This document shows, one piece after another, positions 51,731 to 61,484 of a DNA stretch of 64,000 nt. Where the stretch lies: NCBI RefSeq assembly GCF_034044635.1, contig NZ_JAXCLX010000003.1, positions 479,789 to 543,788 on the forward strand, written 5' to 3'. The notes under the pieces are model-generated. The model was not told the DNA's origin and did no database searches. It was given only the letters and a program-made list of their open reading frames with translations. Made by a program: the position numbers and the translations under genes. The DNA comes from Dongia rigui. Lineage in GTDB: Bacteria; Pseudomonadota; Alphaproteobacteria; Dongiales; Dongiaceae. Position 1 is the stretch's first letter. Every line of letters starts with the position of its first letter.

Positions 51731-51809
51731 CCGGGTGGCCATGGCCTGCGCCGACTGGCGTCAGACATGCTGATTTCTGCTCGAAGAATCAATGACTTAG
51801 GTGGGTTTT

Positions 51810-51883
51810 TGGCTGGGGGACTAGGATTCGAACCTAGACTGGCGGAGTCAGAGTCCGCTGTCCTACCGTTAGACGATCCCCCA
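51810..51883 (-). tRNA. tRNA-Gln (anticodon CUG)
   Basis: On the minus strand a 74-nt cloverleaf with encoded CCA can be folded: acceptor TGGGGGA pairs with TCCCCCA, the D arm contains CTAACGGTAG, the anticodon stem GCGGA/TCCGC encloses loop CTCTGAC (anticodon CTG), and the T arm has GGTTCGAATCC. U1-A72 and G73 before CCA are typical of bacterial glutamine tRNAs. Its 3' end points toward the possible island. Confidence 0.95.
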
Positions 51884-52078
51884 AGCGCGGCGCTTGAAGA
51901 AACCAGCTATTTGCCGGGCAAGGTCGCTTGAAGACACCACCAGGGCGTTCGCGTTCTGTTTCCAGCGTGGTTTCGGCGTTCTTCTAGTCGATATGGAGGG
52001 CGCCGTCAATGTCATCGCTTTAATGGCCTGGCATCGTGCAAACGGGTTTTTTATCGGCGTTCGACCGCCCCAACCAGG

Positions 52079-52771
52079 CTAGGCGTTCGTCCGCCATGAT
52101 TTCTGTTTGAGGCCGGCGATGACGTCGTTGCGTGCCTCGGCGATGTGGTTCCTGAGGAGCCGCGCGGCACTTCCGGCATCGCGCGCGGCAAAGGCCTCCG
52201 TCAACGCATCGTGATCGTCGATCGCCCGCAGCTGGGCGGTCTTCTCGTCGATCTGCAGGCGCAGGTAGCGATCGGCGGAGTTATAGAGGGACTGCAGCAC
52301 GGCCAGCGTGCGCGGCCGTTGCGCCGGCCGCGACATCGCTGTGTGCAGCGCCCAGTTGAGACGGCTGAGTTCGGCCGGGCTGGCCCCCGCCTTGATACCC
52401 TGACGATAGGCGGCCAGCGCCGAGCGGACATCCGCCACATCGTCCTCTGTTGCCTTCTCGATCGCGCATTTGATGATGAAGGGTTCCAGCAACAGTCTTG
52501 AGTCAAAGATATCGATGGCGTCCTCGATCGTCAGTTCGGCGACGACCGCCCCGCGATGGGTGTGAATGACGACCAACCCTTCGGATTCGAGCTGCACCAG
52601 CGCCTCGCGGACGGGGATGCGGCTGACGCCCAGTTCGGCCGCGATCGCCTCCTGCCTGATCTGGTGCCCGCCCGGAAATGCGCCGGAAATGATGCGCTGC
52701 CGAATGCTGCCGGCAACCGACGACGTGACGGTGTCTCGTTTCACGCCAGGTTCCACAATCGGCCTGGCCAT
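52079..52771 (-). CDS. GntR-family (FCD) transcriptional regulator
   Basis: A 230-residue regulator: winged HTH (SSVAGSIRQRIISGAFPGGH, IAAELGVSRIPVREALVQLE, VIHTHRGAVVAEL) and an FCD domain (FDSRLLLEPFIIKCAIEKA, LNWALHTAMSRPA, IDDHDALTEAFAARDAGSAA). ATG 52771 is used; it follows the stop of the DHDPS-family gene by one base, so the two genes form an operon. The 16-bp palindrome upstream of that operon is a likely operator, giving autoregulation. The ligand would be a substrate or product of the lyase. Confidence 0.9.
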   Translation of the reverse strand: MARPIVEPGVKRDTVTSSVAGSIRQRIISGAFPGGHQIRQEAIAAELGVSRIPVREALVQLESEGLVVIHTHRGAVVAELTIEDAIDIFDSRLLLEPFIIKCAIEKATEDDVADVRSALAAYRQGIKAGASPAELSRLNWALHTAMSRPAQRPRTLAVLQSLYNSADRYLRLQIDEKTAQLRAIDDHDALTEAFAARDAGSAARLLRNHIAEARNDVIAGLKQKSWRTNA

Positions 52772-52772
52772 T

Positions 52773-53693
52773 TTATCGACCCGCGCGCTTGTTCCTGCTC
52801 TGGCGTGCCGCCAGATCCTCGATCGCCTTCTGCAGGATGGCGGTGACCCGCGCACGTTCTTCGCCCACCAGGGGCAGGCGCGGCGCCCGGCACCATTCCG
52901 GCGCGCCATAGACCATGTGTTCGGCGAATTTGATGTACTGGACCAGCTTCACATGGGTATCGAGATGGAAGGACGGCGTCATGATGTGATAAATCTCGCG
53001 CGCCTCGGCATAGCGGCCGTCGCGGCACAGTTCGAAGATCTCGACGCATGCCTGGGGCCATGCATTGGTCATGCCCGACACCCAGCCGACAGCGCCCAGT
53101 GACATGCTCTCGACGATCTGGTCATCGACGCCGCAGAAGATCTGGTAGCGGCTCCCGAGTTCGACATACATGTCGGTGACACGGCGGACATCGCCGGTCT
53201 CTTCCTTCACCGCGACAATCGTCGGCAGGTCGGCAAGTTCCTTGAGGATCGCCGGCGTCACGTCGACACCATAGGCGATCGGGTTGTTATAGATCATGAT
53301 CGGCAGGTCGCTCGCATGCGCGATGCGGCGGTACCAATCGGCCGTCTCACGCGGATCGGTCTTATAGCCGATGCTGGGGAACACCATCAGCCCTTCGGCG
53401 CCATAGCCCTGGAATTTCCGGGCCGTCGCGGCAGCGGTCTCGGTGGTGATTTCGGCAAGGCCCGACAGCAACGGCACCCGCCCGCGCACCACTTCCTTGG
53501 CGGCGCGGATGACCTTTTCCTTTTCGTCCTGCGACAGGGAGGCATTCTCCCCCAGCATCGGCAGGACGATCACCCCGGACACGCCCGAAGCGACCAATCG
53601 CTCGATGCTGCTTTGGGTCGCCTCGAAATTGATCGTGCCGTCCTGGTTGAGCTTCGTCGTCACTGCGGGGAAGACCCCGGTCCATCGCACCAT
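52773..53693 (-). CDS. Dihydrodipicolinate synthase/N-acetylneuraminate lyase family protein
   Basis: A 306-residue class I aldolase-type enzyme. The Schiff-base Lys is in IVAVKEETGDVRRV and the Tyr in IMIYNNPIAYGVDVTP. The substrate-carboxylate loop GENASLSQDEK replaces the GTTGE of true DapA, and the N-terminus is WTGVFPAVTTKLNQDGTIN. Because it pairs with an FCD regulator and is not near lysine genes, a catabolic role (keto-deoxy sugar acid, hydroxyproline-derived or similar aldolase/dehydratase) is more likely than lysine biosynthesis. ATG 53693 has an AGGCAGAG sequence upstream; ATG 53714 is possible. Confidence 0.87.
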   Translation of the reverse strand: MVRWTGVFPAVTTKLNQDGTINFEATQSSIERLVASGVSGVIVLPMLGENASLSQDEKEKVIRAAKEVVRGRVPLLSGLAEITTETAAATARKFQGYGAEGLMVFPSIGYKTDPRETADWYRRIAHASDLPIMIYNNPIAYGVDVTPAILKELADLPTIVAVKEETGDVRRVTDMYVELGSRYQIFCGVDDQIVESMSLGAVGWVSGMTNAWPQACVEIFELCRDGRYAEAREIYHIMTPSFHLDTHVKLVQYIKFAEHMVYGAPEWCRAPRLPLVGEERARVTAILQKAIEDLAARQSRNKRAGR

Positions 53694-53735
53694 GATCTCT
53701 GCCTCGCCTTGCATTCTGGAAGATTCATCTTTGTA

Positions 53736-53751
53736 AGATTGGATCCAATCT
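53736..53751. promoter_or_regulatory. Perfect palindrome, candidate FCD-GntR operator
   Basis: AGATTGGATCCAATCT is a perfect 16-bp dyad embedded in a larger imperfect one (TTGTA on the left, TACAA on the right, 53731-53755). ATTGGATCCAAT-type sites are characteristic of FCD-type GntR regulators. It lies about 40 bases before the lyase start, overlapping the expected promoter. Confidence 0.7.
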
Positions 53752-53950
53752 ACAATATCCGAACAACGGACATCAACGGCCTTGGCGGTCCCTCGGCCCC
53801 GGCCCCGCCCCCCCGCAACTTTATCTCGCCGTCCGATCCATGTAGGATATGTGACGACGATACCCGGCAGGGGTCGCCCGGAATGGCGGCGGTACACATT
53901 TTCCGCGCTGTTTCAATGGGTTGACCCTCGGGGCAGAGGAGCATTTACGC

Positions 53951-55072
53951 GTGAACGGTGCATTATCCGGGTCGCCGGCACCTGCGCTTTGGCGTACGCG
54001 TGCGGCTAAGCCCGGTCAGATCATGGCCGCCTTGGACCTTGGCACCAATAACTGCCGTCTGCTGATCGCTCGGCAGGGAAGCGGCGGCTATCAGGTGATC
54101 GACGCCTTTTCGCGCATCGTGCGGTTGGGCGAAGGCGTGTCGCAGAGTGGTCGCCTGTCGCCCGAGGCCATGGACCGCACCATCGAGGCGCTCAAGATCT
54201 GCGCCGCCAAGATGGAGCGCCGCGGCGTGAGCCTTGCCCGCGCCGTCGCCACAGAGGCTTGCCGCCGGGCCGACAATTGCGTGAGCTTCGTCGACCGCGC
54301 CCGTGAAGAAGCCGGCATCGCCCTCGACATCATTACCTCCGGCGAAGAAGCGGATCTTGCCTTCAAGGGCTGCACGCCGCTCCTCGACCGCAACACGGCC
54401 CATGCCATCGTCTTCGATATCGGCGGGGGCTCGACCGAACTCGGCTGGCTGCGCCTCAAGCCGGGCAAGCCGCCGCAGATGGTCGCCTGGCATTCCATGC
54501 CCTTCGGTGTCGTCAGCCTCACCGAGGAATTCGGGGCCGAGGCCGCGGGCGGCGAGAATCCGACGGCCTTCTATCGCCGCATGGTCGACAAGGTCGCAAA
54601 CGAGCTCGATCCCTTCCGCCGCGCCATCGGCGCCGGTCGTCTGATCAACGAGGGTGCGGTGCAGATGCTGGGCACCTCCGGCACGGTGACGACCCTGGCT
54701 GGCATCCAGTTGGGCCTCGCGCGCTATGAGCGCAGCCTGGTCGACGGGTCTTATCTGAACTTCGGCGATGTCGAGCGCATCAGCAGCGATCTTGCCCGGC
54801 GCGATTGCCGCGGCCGCGCGACGCTTCCCTGCATCGGTGTCGAGCGTGCCGATCTTGTCCTCTCCGGCTGCGCCATTCTTTCGGCCATCTGCCGGCTGTG
54901 GCCGGTGGGCACATTGCGTGTCGCCGATCGCGGCGTGCGCGAAGGCATCCTCATGAGCCTCATGACCGGCACGGCGCCGGACAATGTCTATGGCGATTTC
55001 GACGAGCCGGCCGCGCCGGCCTTGCATTCAGCTGGCTTGGCCTCAGACCTCGTCACCGCCAGCGACTTTTGA
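53951..55072 (+). CDS. Ppx/GppA family phosphatase
   Basis: A 373-residue exopolyphosphatase/guanosine pentaphosphatase of the ASKHA fold. Phosphate loops: ALDLGTNNCRLLIA near residue 30 and VFDIGGGSTELGWLR; catalytic region ITSGEEADLAFKG. It degrades polyphosphate and/or pppGpp. GTG 53951 is preferred since an AGAGGAG lies nine bases before it; TTG 53921 is an alternative. The N-terminal 25 residues are not conserved-looking. The next gene is rlmE, and this pairing is common in Alphaproteobacteria. Confidence 0.9.
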   Translation: MNGALSGSPAPALWRTRAAKPGQIMAALDLGTNNCRLLIARQGSGGYQVIDAFSRIVRLGEGVSQSGRLSPEAMDRTIEALKICAAKMERRGVSLARAVATEACRRADNCVSFVDRAREEAGIALDIITSGEEADLAFKGCTPLLDRNTAHAIVFDIGGGSTELGWLRLKPGKPPQMVAWHSMPFGVVSLTEEFGAEAAGGENPTAFYRRMVDKVANELDPFRRAIGAGRLINEGAVQMLGTSGTVTTLAGIQLGLARYERSLVDGSYLNFGDVERISSDLARRDCRGRATLPCIGVERADLVLSGCAILSAICRLWPVGTLRVADRGVREGILMSLMTGTAPDNVYGDFDEPAAPALHSAGLASDLVTASDF

Positions 55073-55089
55073 TTTTTTGGAGTTTCAAC

Positions 55090-55821
55090 ATGCGTAACAA
55101 CCGGGGATCGGGCGGCCGCGGCGGCCAGCGTGGTGGCGCGCGAGAGGAAAGCGCCCTCACCGGCCGCGGCATCAAGACCCGCGTGAAGACCGCAGCCAAG
55201 CGATCGCTCTCCTCGGCGCGCTGGCTCGACCGGCAGCTCAACGATCCTTATGTCGCCGAAGCCAAGAAGCGCGGCTATCGCTCGCGCGCGGCGTTCAAGA
55301 TCCTGCAACTCGACGAGAAGTTCCGCTTCTTCAAGATCGGCGGGCGTATCGTCGATCTCGGCGCCGCGCCCGGTGGCTGGACCCAGGTTGCCGTCGACCG
55401 CGTACATTCGGCCGACGGCCGCGGCAAGGTGATCGGCATCGATCTGCAGGAAGTGGAGCCCATGCCCGGCGCCACCATCATCCAGCTCGACTTCATGGAT
55501 CCGTCGGCGCCCGACAAGCTGAAGGCCCTGCTCGAAGGCGAGGCCGATGTCGTGCTCTCCGACATGGCGGCCTCCTCCACCGGCCACGCCCAGACCGATC
55601 ACTTGAAGATCATCGATCTGGCCGAGACGGCCTTGGCCTTCGCCATCGAAGTTCTGACACCCGGCGGTACCTTCATCGCCAAGGTGTTGCAGGGTGGCGC
55701 CACCAATGAACTGCTGGCGCAGCTGAAGAAGCATTTTTCCAGCGTGAAGCATGTGAAGCCCGATGCCAGCCGCAAGGATTCGGCCGAGATCTATGTCGTG
55801 GCCCAGGGTTTCCGTCGCTAA
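55090..55821 (+). CDS. rlmE: 23S rRNA (uridine-2552-2'-O)-methyltransferase
   Basis: A 243-residue RrmJ/FtsJ enzyme with a basic Gly-rich N-terminal extension (RNNRGSGGRGGQRGGAREE) that is usual in Alphaproteobacteria. SAM motif VDLGAAPGGWTQVA; catalytic K-D-K-E residues in SRAAFKILQLDEKF, VLSDMAASSTGHA, FIAKVLQGG and SAEIYVVAQGF. It methylates the ribosomal A-loop late in 50S assembly. GGAG is eight bases before the ATG. Confidence 0.95.
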   Translation: MRNNRGSGGRGGQRGGAREESALTGRGIKTRVKTAAKRSLSSARWLDRQLNDPYVAEAKKRGYRSRAAFKILQLDEKFRFFKIGGRIVDLGAAPGGWTQVAVDRVHSADGRGKVIGIDLQEVEPMPGATIIQLDFMDPSAPDKLKALLEGEADVVLSDMAASSTGHAQTDHLKIIDLAETALAFAIEVLTPGGTFIAKVLQGGATNELLAQLKKHFSSVKHVKPDASRKDSAEIYVVAQGFRR

Positions 55822-55844
55822 GTATTGATCACGGGCACAGCGTC

Positions 55845-56762
55845 ATGGCTCTTCCCCTCATCATCGACACCGATCCCGGCGTGGACGACGCCATCGCCAT
55901 CTGGCTGGCCCTTGCGGCACCTGAGATCGACCTCCTGGGTCTCAGTGTCGTTTTCGGCAACGGCCATGCAGCACCTTGTGCCGAGAATGCCATCCGCATC
56001 CTTGATGCGGCTGGAAAGAGCCATATCCCCGTCCATGTCGGCGCCGATCAGCCCTTGCAGCGCAGCTATGCCCGCGCCGGCTGGGGCGTTCATGGTGCCG
56101 ACGGCCTGGGTGGTATCGGCCTGCCCACCGCCTCGCGCAAACCGGACGGCACCAATGCGGTCGCCTGGATGGCCAAGCTACTGAGTAAGGCCGCACCGCA
56201 CAGCATCACCCTGGCGCCGATCGGCCCGCTCACCAATATTGCCCGCCTGCTGCAAGATCATCCGACCGCGCGACGTGGCATCAAGGAAATGATCGTCATG
56301 GGTGGTGCTGCGGCCGAGAATGGCGGCAATGCGACACCCCATGCCGAATACAATTTCTGGCTCGATCCCCATGCCGCCGAGATTGTCTGCGCAAGCGGTG
56401 TCCCCATCACGCTGGTGACGATCGAGACGGCACGCCCCGTGAGCGCCACCCCGGCCAGGATCGCCCGGATCGAGGCGGCAAACACGACCATCGCCCGCGC
56501 CGTCGCCGATCTGTTGCGCGCCTATGTCCACGAATCCAAAGCCGATGCCCTGTTCGATCCGCTGGTGATCGCCTATCTCCTGCAGCCTGGCTTCTTTAAG
56601 AAGCGGCACGGCCATTTCCGCGTGGTGGCGGGGAACAATGCCGAACTCGGCCGGCTGATCGTCGCACCCAGCTCCGATCCGACCGCGCATACGCTCCTGC
56701 AAGCCCCTGATCCCGATGTGATTTTCGACTTCCTGAGCGATCGCTATCGGAATCTCCCATAA
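55845..56762 (+). CDS. Inosine/uridine-preferring nucleoside hydrolase
   Basis: A 305-residue nucleoside N-ribohydrolase. The Asp-rich calcium site IIDTDPGVDDAIAIWLA near the N-terminus defines the family; HSITLAPIGPLTNIARLL and EYNFWLDPHAAEIV give further ligands, and the second conserved Asp region is ALFDPLVIAYL. It hydrolyses nucleosides to base and ribose for salvage, fitting its position upstream of guaB. The purine versus pyrimidine preference is open. Confidence 0.92.
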   Translation: MALPLIIDTDPGVDDAIAIWLALAAPEIDLLGLSVVFGNGHAAPCAENAIRILDAAGKSHIPVHVGADQPLQRSYARAGWGVHGADGLGGIGLPTASRKPDGTNAVAWMAKLLSKAAPHSITLAPIGPLTNIARLLQDHPTARRGIKEMIVMGGAAAENGGNATPHAEYNFWLDPHAAEIVCASGVPITLVTIETARPVSATPARIARIEAANTTIARAVADLLRAYVHESKADALFDPLVIAYLLQPGFFKKRHGHFRVVAGNNAELGRLIVAPSSDPTAHTLLQAPDPDVIFDFLSDRYRNLP

Positions 56763-56849
56763 AAAGCGGCTTTCTCAGCGGCGCATCCCGGCCCAGCGCA
56801 TAACGCAGACCCCAAAGACTTGTGGGAATCCGGCCGATCTGTATGATGA

Positions 56850-58376
<1,527 letters not shown>

Positions 58377-58400
58377 GCAAGGCCTCGCTCTTACTTGATT

Positions 58401-58490
58401 CGTCATGGTCGGCGAAGGCCGACCATCCACGAGTTTGACCGAAACTTATGAACAAAACTCGTGGATCCTCGGCCTTCGCCGAGGATGACG
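58401..58490. repeat. REP-like compound palindrome (BIME-like)
   Basis: A 90-bp inverted structure between guaB and rsmB. Left hairpin: ATGGTCGGC / GCCGACCAT (58405-58426). Right hairpin: ATCCTCGGC / GCCGAGGAT (58465-58486). Both have 4-base loops. TCCACGAGTTT (58426-58436) and AAACTCGTGGA (58455-58465) pair across the centre, and the ends read CGTCAT and ATGACG. This is the form of the palindromic repeats scattered between genes in many Alphaproteobacteria. Confidence 0.85.
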
Positions 58491-58511
58491 GTGTTGTTAG
58501 GATCTGGACCC

Positions 58512-59873
58512 ATGACTCCCGGCGCGCGCCTTCAGGCGGCCATTGATCTTTTGACCGACATGCATACCGGCACGGCGCCTGCCGACCGGTCTGCGGCGGC
58601 CTTCTTCCGCAACCGCCGCTATATCGGCGGCTCGGACCGGCGCGCGATCCTCGACCATGCCTATGCGGTCCTGCGCCAGATGGCCAAGCTCGATTGGTGG
58701 ATCGGCGAATTCGTCTCGGAACAAGGCCTGCCGCATCTCGAGCGCGCGCGCATCATTGCCAAGCTGATCCTCATCGACGGTTGGACGGCGGACAAGGTCG
58801 CCGGCAGCTTCGATGGCGGCGATTACCGGCCCAAGCAGATGAACCGCACCGAACGATCCTTCGCCCTCTCGCTGGAAGGGGCCGACATCCGCAATGGCGC
58901 GCAGCCGAAATGGGTGCGCTTCGAATATCCCGAATGGATCGAGAAGAGCCTCGTCAAGCGCTTCGGCCCCGGCTACGAGCAGGAAATGGCGGCGCAGATC
59001 GACGAAGCCGCGACCGACATTCGTGCCAATGCCTTGAAGGCGACGCGCGAGGAAGCTATCGCCGCATTGGCGGCTGAAAATGTGACGGCGACGGCAACGC
59101 ATCTCTCGCCGCTGGGCTTGCGTCTCGACGGCCGCCCGCCGATGGGCGCCTTGAAATGTTTCCAGGACGGCCTCATCGAGGTGCAGGACGAAGGTTCGCA
59201 GCTGGCGGCCTTGCTGGTGGATGCGAGGCCCGGCCAACGCGTGGTCGATTTCTGTGCTGGTGCCGGCGGCAAGACGCTGGCCATCGCCGCCGCCATGAAG
59301 AACAAGGGCAAGATCGTCGCCTGCGATACGCTCAAAGGCCGCGTCGAGCGCGCCGGCGATCGGTTGAAGCGCGCTGGCGTCTTCAATGTCGAGCGGCGCG
59401 GGCTGGAGAGCGAGCGTGACCCTTGGGTGAAGCGCCATGCAGGGAGCTTCGACCGCGTGCTGGTCGATGCGCCCTGTTCCGGCACCGGCACCTGGCGCCG
59501 CAACCCGGACGCCAAATGGAACCTGCAGCCCGACGATCTGCCGCGCCTGGCCAAATTGCAGGCAAGCATTCTGGATTCAGCCCAGCGCCTGGTGAAGCCG
59601 GGCGGGCGCCTCGTCTACGCGACCTGCTCGCTGCTGGCGGAAGAGAATGATCACCAGATCGATGCATTCCTTGCGAGCCATCCCGATTTCGAGCGCTTGC
59701 CCATCGCCGATGTGTGGCGTGACGTCATCGGCACCGATTGCCCGGCCGACGGCCCGACACTATCGCTCACCCCCATGCGTCATGGCACCGACGGCTTCTT
59801 CGTCGCGGTGATGACGCGCAAGGCTTCAGGCGGTGCGGCGCAGACGGAAGAGCCGGCCGTCGAGCAGGAGTAG
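58512..59873 (+). CDS. RsmB/NOP-family rRNA (cytosine-C5)-methyltransferase
   Basis: A 453-residue protein. An N-terminal NusB-like helical region (AFFRNRRYIGGSDRRAILDH) is followed by the Rossmann catalytic domain: VVDFCAGAGGKTLAIAAAMK, DAPCSGTGTWRRNPDAKW with the first catalytic Cys, and LVYATCSLLAEEND with the second. RsmB methylates C967 of 16S rRNA; paralogues modify other sites, so the exact target is probable only. ATG 58512 is chosen by homology; the frame stays open into the REP-like element. The 3' end overlaps the convergent transporter gene by 48 bp. Confidence 0.9.
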   Translation: MTPGARLQAAIDLLTDMHTGTAPADRSAAAFFRNRRYIGGSDRRAILDHAYAVLRQMAKLDWWIGEFVSEQGLPHLERARIIAKLILIDGWTADKVAGSFDGGDYRPKQMNRTERSFALSLEGADIRNGAQPKWVRFEYPEWIEKSLVKRFGPGYEQEMAAQIDEAATDIRANALKATREEAIAALAAENVTATATHLSPLGLRLDGRPPMGALKCFQDGLIEVQDEGSQLAALLVDARPGQRVVDFCAGAGGKTLAIAAAMKNKGKIVACDTLKGRVERAGDRLKRAGVFNVERRGLESERDPWVKRHAGSFDRVLVDAPCSGTGTWRRNPDAKWNLQPDDLPRLAKLQASILDSAQRLVKPGGRLVYATCSLLAEENDHQIDAFLASHPDFERLPIADVWRDVIGTDCPADGPTLSLTPMRHGTDGFFVAVMTRKASGGAAQTEEPAVEQE

Positions 59874-60731
59874 GCCGAAGCCGATCAGCGCCATGCCGAT
59901 AAGGTGATGGCGCGAGAGTTCCTCGCCAAGGAAAAGGACGCTGAGCATCAATGCGCTGGGTGGAATGAGCAGCGTCACCAAAGAGAGATTGGTCGACCCG
60001 GCACGCTTCAGGATGCGGAAGAAGATCACATAGGCCAGGGCCGTCGAGAACAGCGCCAAGGCGAGAATGGCGGCCATCGGCGGCCAGCCCGGCAGCGACA
60101 GGTCCCAGGGACGATCGCGAAACAGCACCGGCAACAGCAGCAGCACCGACGACCCGGTGAGCTGGCCGCTCGCCACCACCAGCGGTGGCCGGTCACGGAA
60201 GCGCCGACCAAAGACGCCGGCAAAGCCGTAGGAGAAAGCCGCCCCCAGCACGGCCATCTCGGCCCAGAAATGCCCACCAAAACCGGCCACGACATCGCTG
60301 CCGATCATCACGGCGACGCCGACCATGCCGGCCAGCACGCCAGCAACTTTCAGCGGCCCCGCGCGCTCATCCGCCGTGAAGACATGCGCCACGATCACCG
60401 TAAAGAGCGGTGTCGTCGCGTTGAGAATCGAAGCGAGGCCGGCGCCGATCTCCTTCTGCCCCCAGAAGATGAGGCTGAACGGGATCGCGTTGTTGAGCAG
60501 ACCCATGATCAGCGCGTCGCGCCAGAAACCGACATCGCGCGGTGCCGCGATCTGCAGGGCCAGCCGCACCAGATGCAAAGCAAGGGCCGCCAGCACGACA
60601 CGGCACAAAGCGACAGTCAGCGGCGGCACGGCGCCGACGGCGATCTTGGCGCAGATGAACCCACCGCCCCAGATCAACGAAAGAAGGATCAACAGCGCCC
60701 AATCCTGGGCCGCCATGCGGGGCGCGGTCAT
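59826..60731 (-). CDS. EamA/DMT-superfamily transporter
   Basis: A 301-residue membrane protein with ten predicted helices in two EamA repeats. The first begins LLILLSLIWGGGFICAKIA and includes LNNAIPFSLIFWGQKEIGAG and the conserved LNATTPLFTVIVAHV. The second has AAFSYGFAGVFGRRF and LALFSTALAYVIFFRILKRA. Family members export amino acids, nucleobases or other metabolites. The C-terminal 16 codons overlap the rsmB-like gene on the other strand. Confidence 0.88.
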   Translation of the reverse strand: MTAPRMAAQDWALLILLSLIWGGGFICAKIAVGAVPPLTVALCRVVLAALALHLVRLALQIAAPRDVGFWRDALIMGLLNNAIPFSLIFWGQKEIGAGLASILNATTPLFTVIVAHVFTADERAGPLKVAGVLAGMVGVAVMIGSDVVAGFGGHFWAEMAVLGAAFSYGFAGVFGRRFRDRPPLVVASGQLTGSSVLLLLPVLFRDRPWDLSLPGWPPMAAILALALFSTALAYVIFFRILKRAGSTNLSLVTLLIPPSALMLSVLFLGEELSRHHLIGMALIGFGLLLLDGRLFRLRRTA

Positions 60732-60861
60732 GATCGGTCTCTCCCTCGTGATGACGGTCAGCTATGCCCGACCGAGGGAGAACGCGCTATCCGGGAATTG
60801 CTTATGAGAGCCGTCAGTTCTTGCACCGCCCCTGACCCCCGGCGGTGACCTGGTGACGTTG

Positions 60862-61419
60862 CTAGTGGACTTGGGAAATTCGCCCCAAGAGATCGCTCGC
60901 CTCTGCATCAGTCATTCCCCTCGCAGACACGCTAGGGTCGATGCAGGAGAAGCCAGAAACTTGGTGGCGAAATCTGTCGCCGTCACCGCCGCCATATCGT
61001 GAGAATGCAATGCAGCGCGTGTCCCAAAACGGGTCGATCTTCAACGCCCCCTGAAACTTCCAAACCTGGTAGCCGCTCACCGGTAGCGGCGCGGACCAGG
61101 CCGATGTTCCAGTGAACATGCCGATGGCGCCGACAAAGTCCTTGATGTCTGAGCGAACAATCTCTGCGTCGAGACTCTCGACATGATAAAGCGTCGTAAT
61201 GAACATAGAACTCGCCGCTCTCGCATTGATCATTTCGAGTCGGCCTTTGACCGATTTCAGTTGCCAGCAATCGGCACCTTGGGCGGAAAGCGTACCACCC
61301 GGATCAAACTGGATCGCCAGGCGGGCGCAATCCGCTTTCTCCCATTCCTGAGCGATCCCGCTCCTCGGCAGAGCAGAAACAAACAGCAAGGCAAACAGCG
61401 TCATAAGTGTGTTGCGCAT
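60862..61419 (-). CDS. Small secreted protein of unknown function
   Basis: A 185-residue protein not recognised as any family. ATG 61419 gives a good signal peptide, RNTLMTLFALLFVSALPRSG with cleavage near GIAQ. The mature part has four cysteines (ADCARL, ADCWQL, TRCIAF, FSCIDPS) that could form two disulfides, and alternating polar/hydrophobic stretches typical of a small beta-rich periplasmic protein. It has no operon partner and appears monocistronic. The frame extends to 61464 but without a better start. Confidence 0.65.
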   Translation of the reverse strand: MRNTLMTLFALLFVSALPRSGIAQEWEKADCARLAIQFDPGGTLSAQGADCWQLKSVKGRLEMINARAASSMFITTLYHVESLDAEIVRSDIKDFVGAIGMFTGTSAWSAPLPVSGYQVWKFQGALKIDPFWDTRCIAFSRYGGGDGDRFRHQVSGFSCIDPSVSARGMTDAEASDLLGRISQVH

Positions 61420-61484
61420 GCCACGTGGTGTGTTCGCACGAGAGCATCGCAAAACAGTGTGCACAGGTCCCTCCGGGGTTAGTG

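Larger units (their letters stand above)
39743..51826. mobile_element. Possible tRNA-Gln-associated genomic island (no integrase seen)
   Basis: This 12-kb segment is bounded on the left by the tRNA-Gln 3'-end copy and on the right by the intact tRNA gene, whose 3' end faces the segment as expected for tRNA-targeted integration. Both edges also contain a 63-bp direct repeat about 81% identical. Inside is a self-contained transport and catabolism module with its own GntR regulator, plus gene-poor, AT-richer DNA near both ends. No integrase, excisionase or transfer gene is present, so it would be an old, immobilised island; a chance similarity or an old segmental duplication is the alternative. 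Confidence 0.35.

Noticed and set aside
52773-53693. dapA of lysine biosynthesis
   Set aside because: The GTTGE loop is replaced by GENAS and the gene is paired with an FCD-type GntR, so a catabolic family member is more likely.
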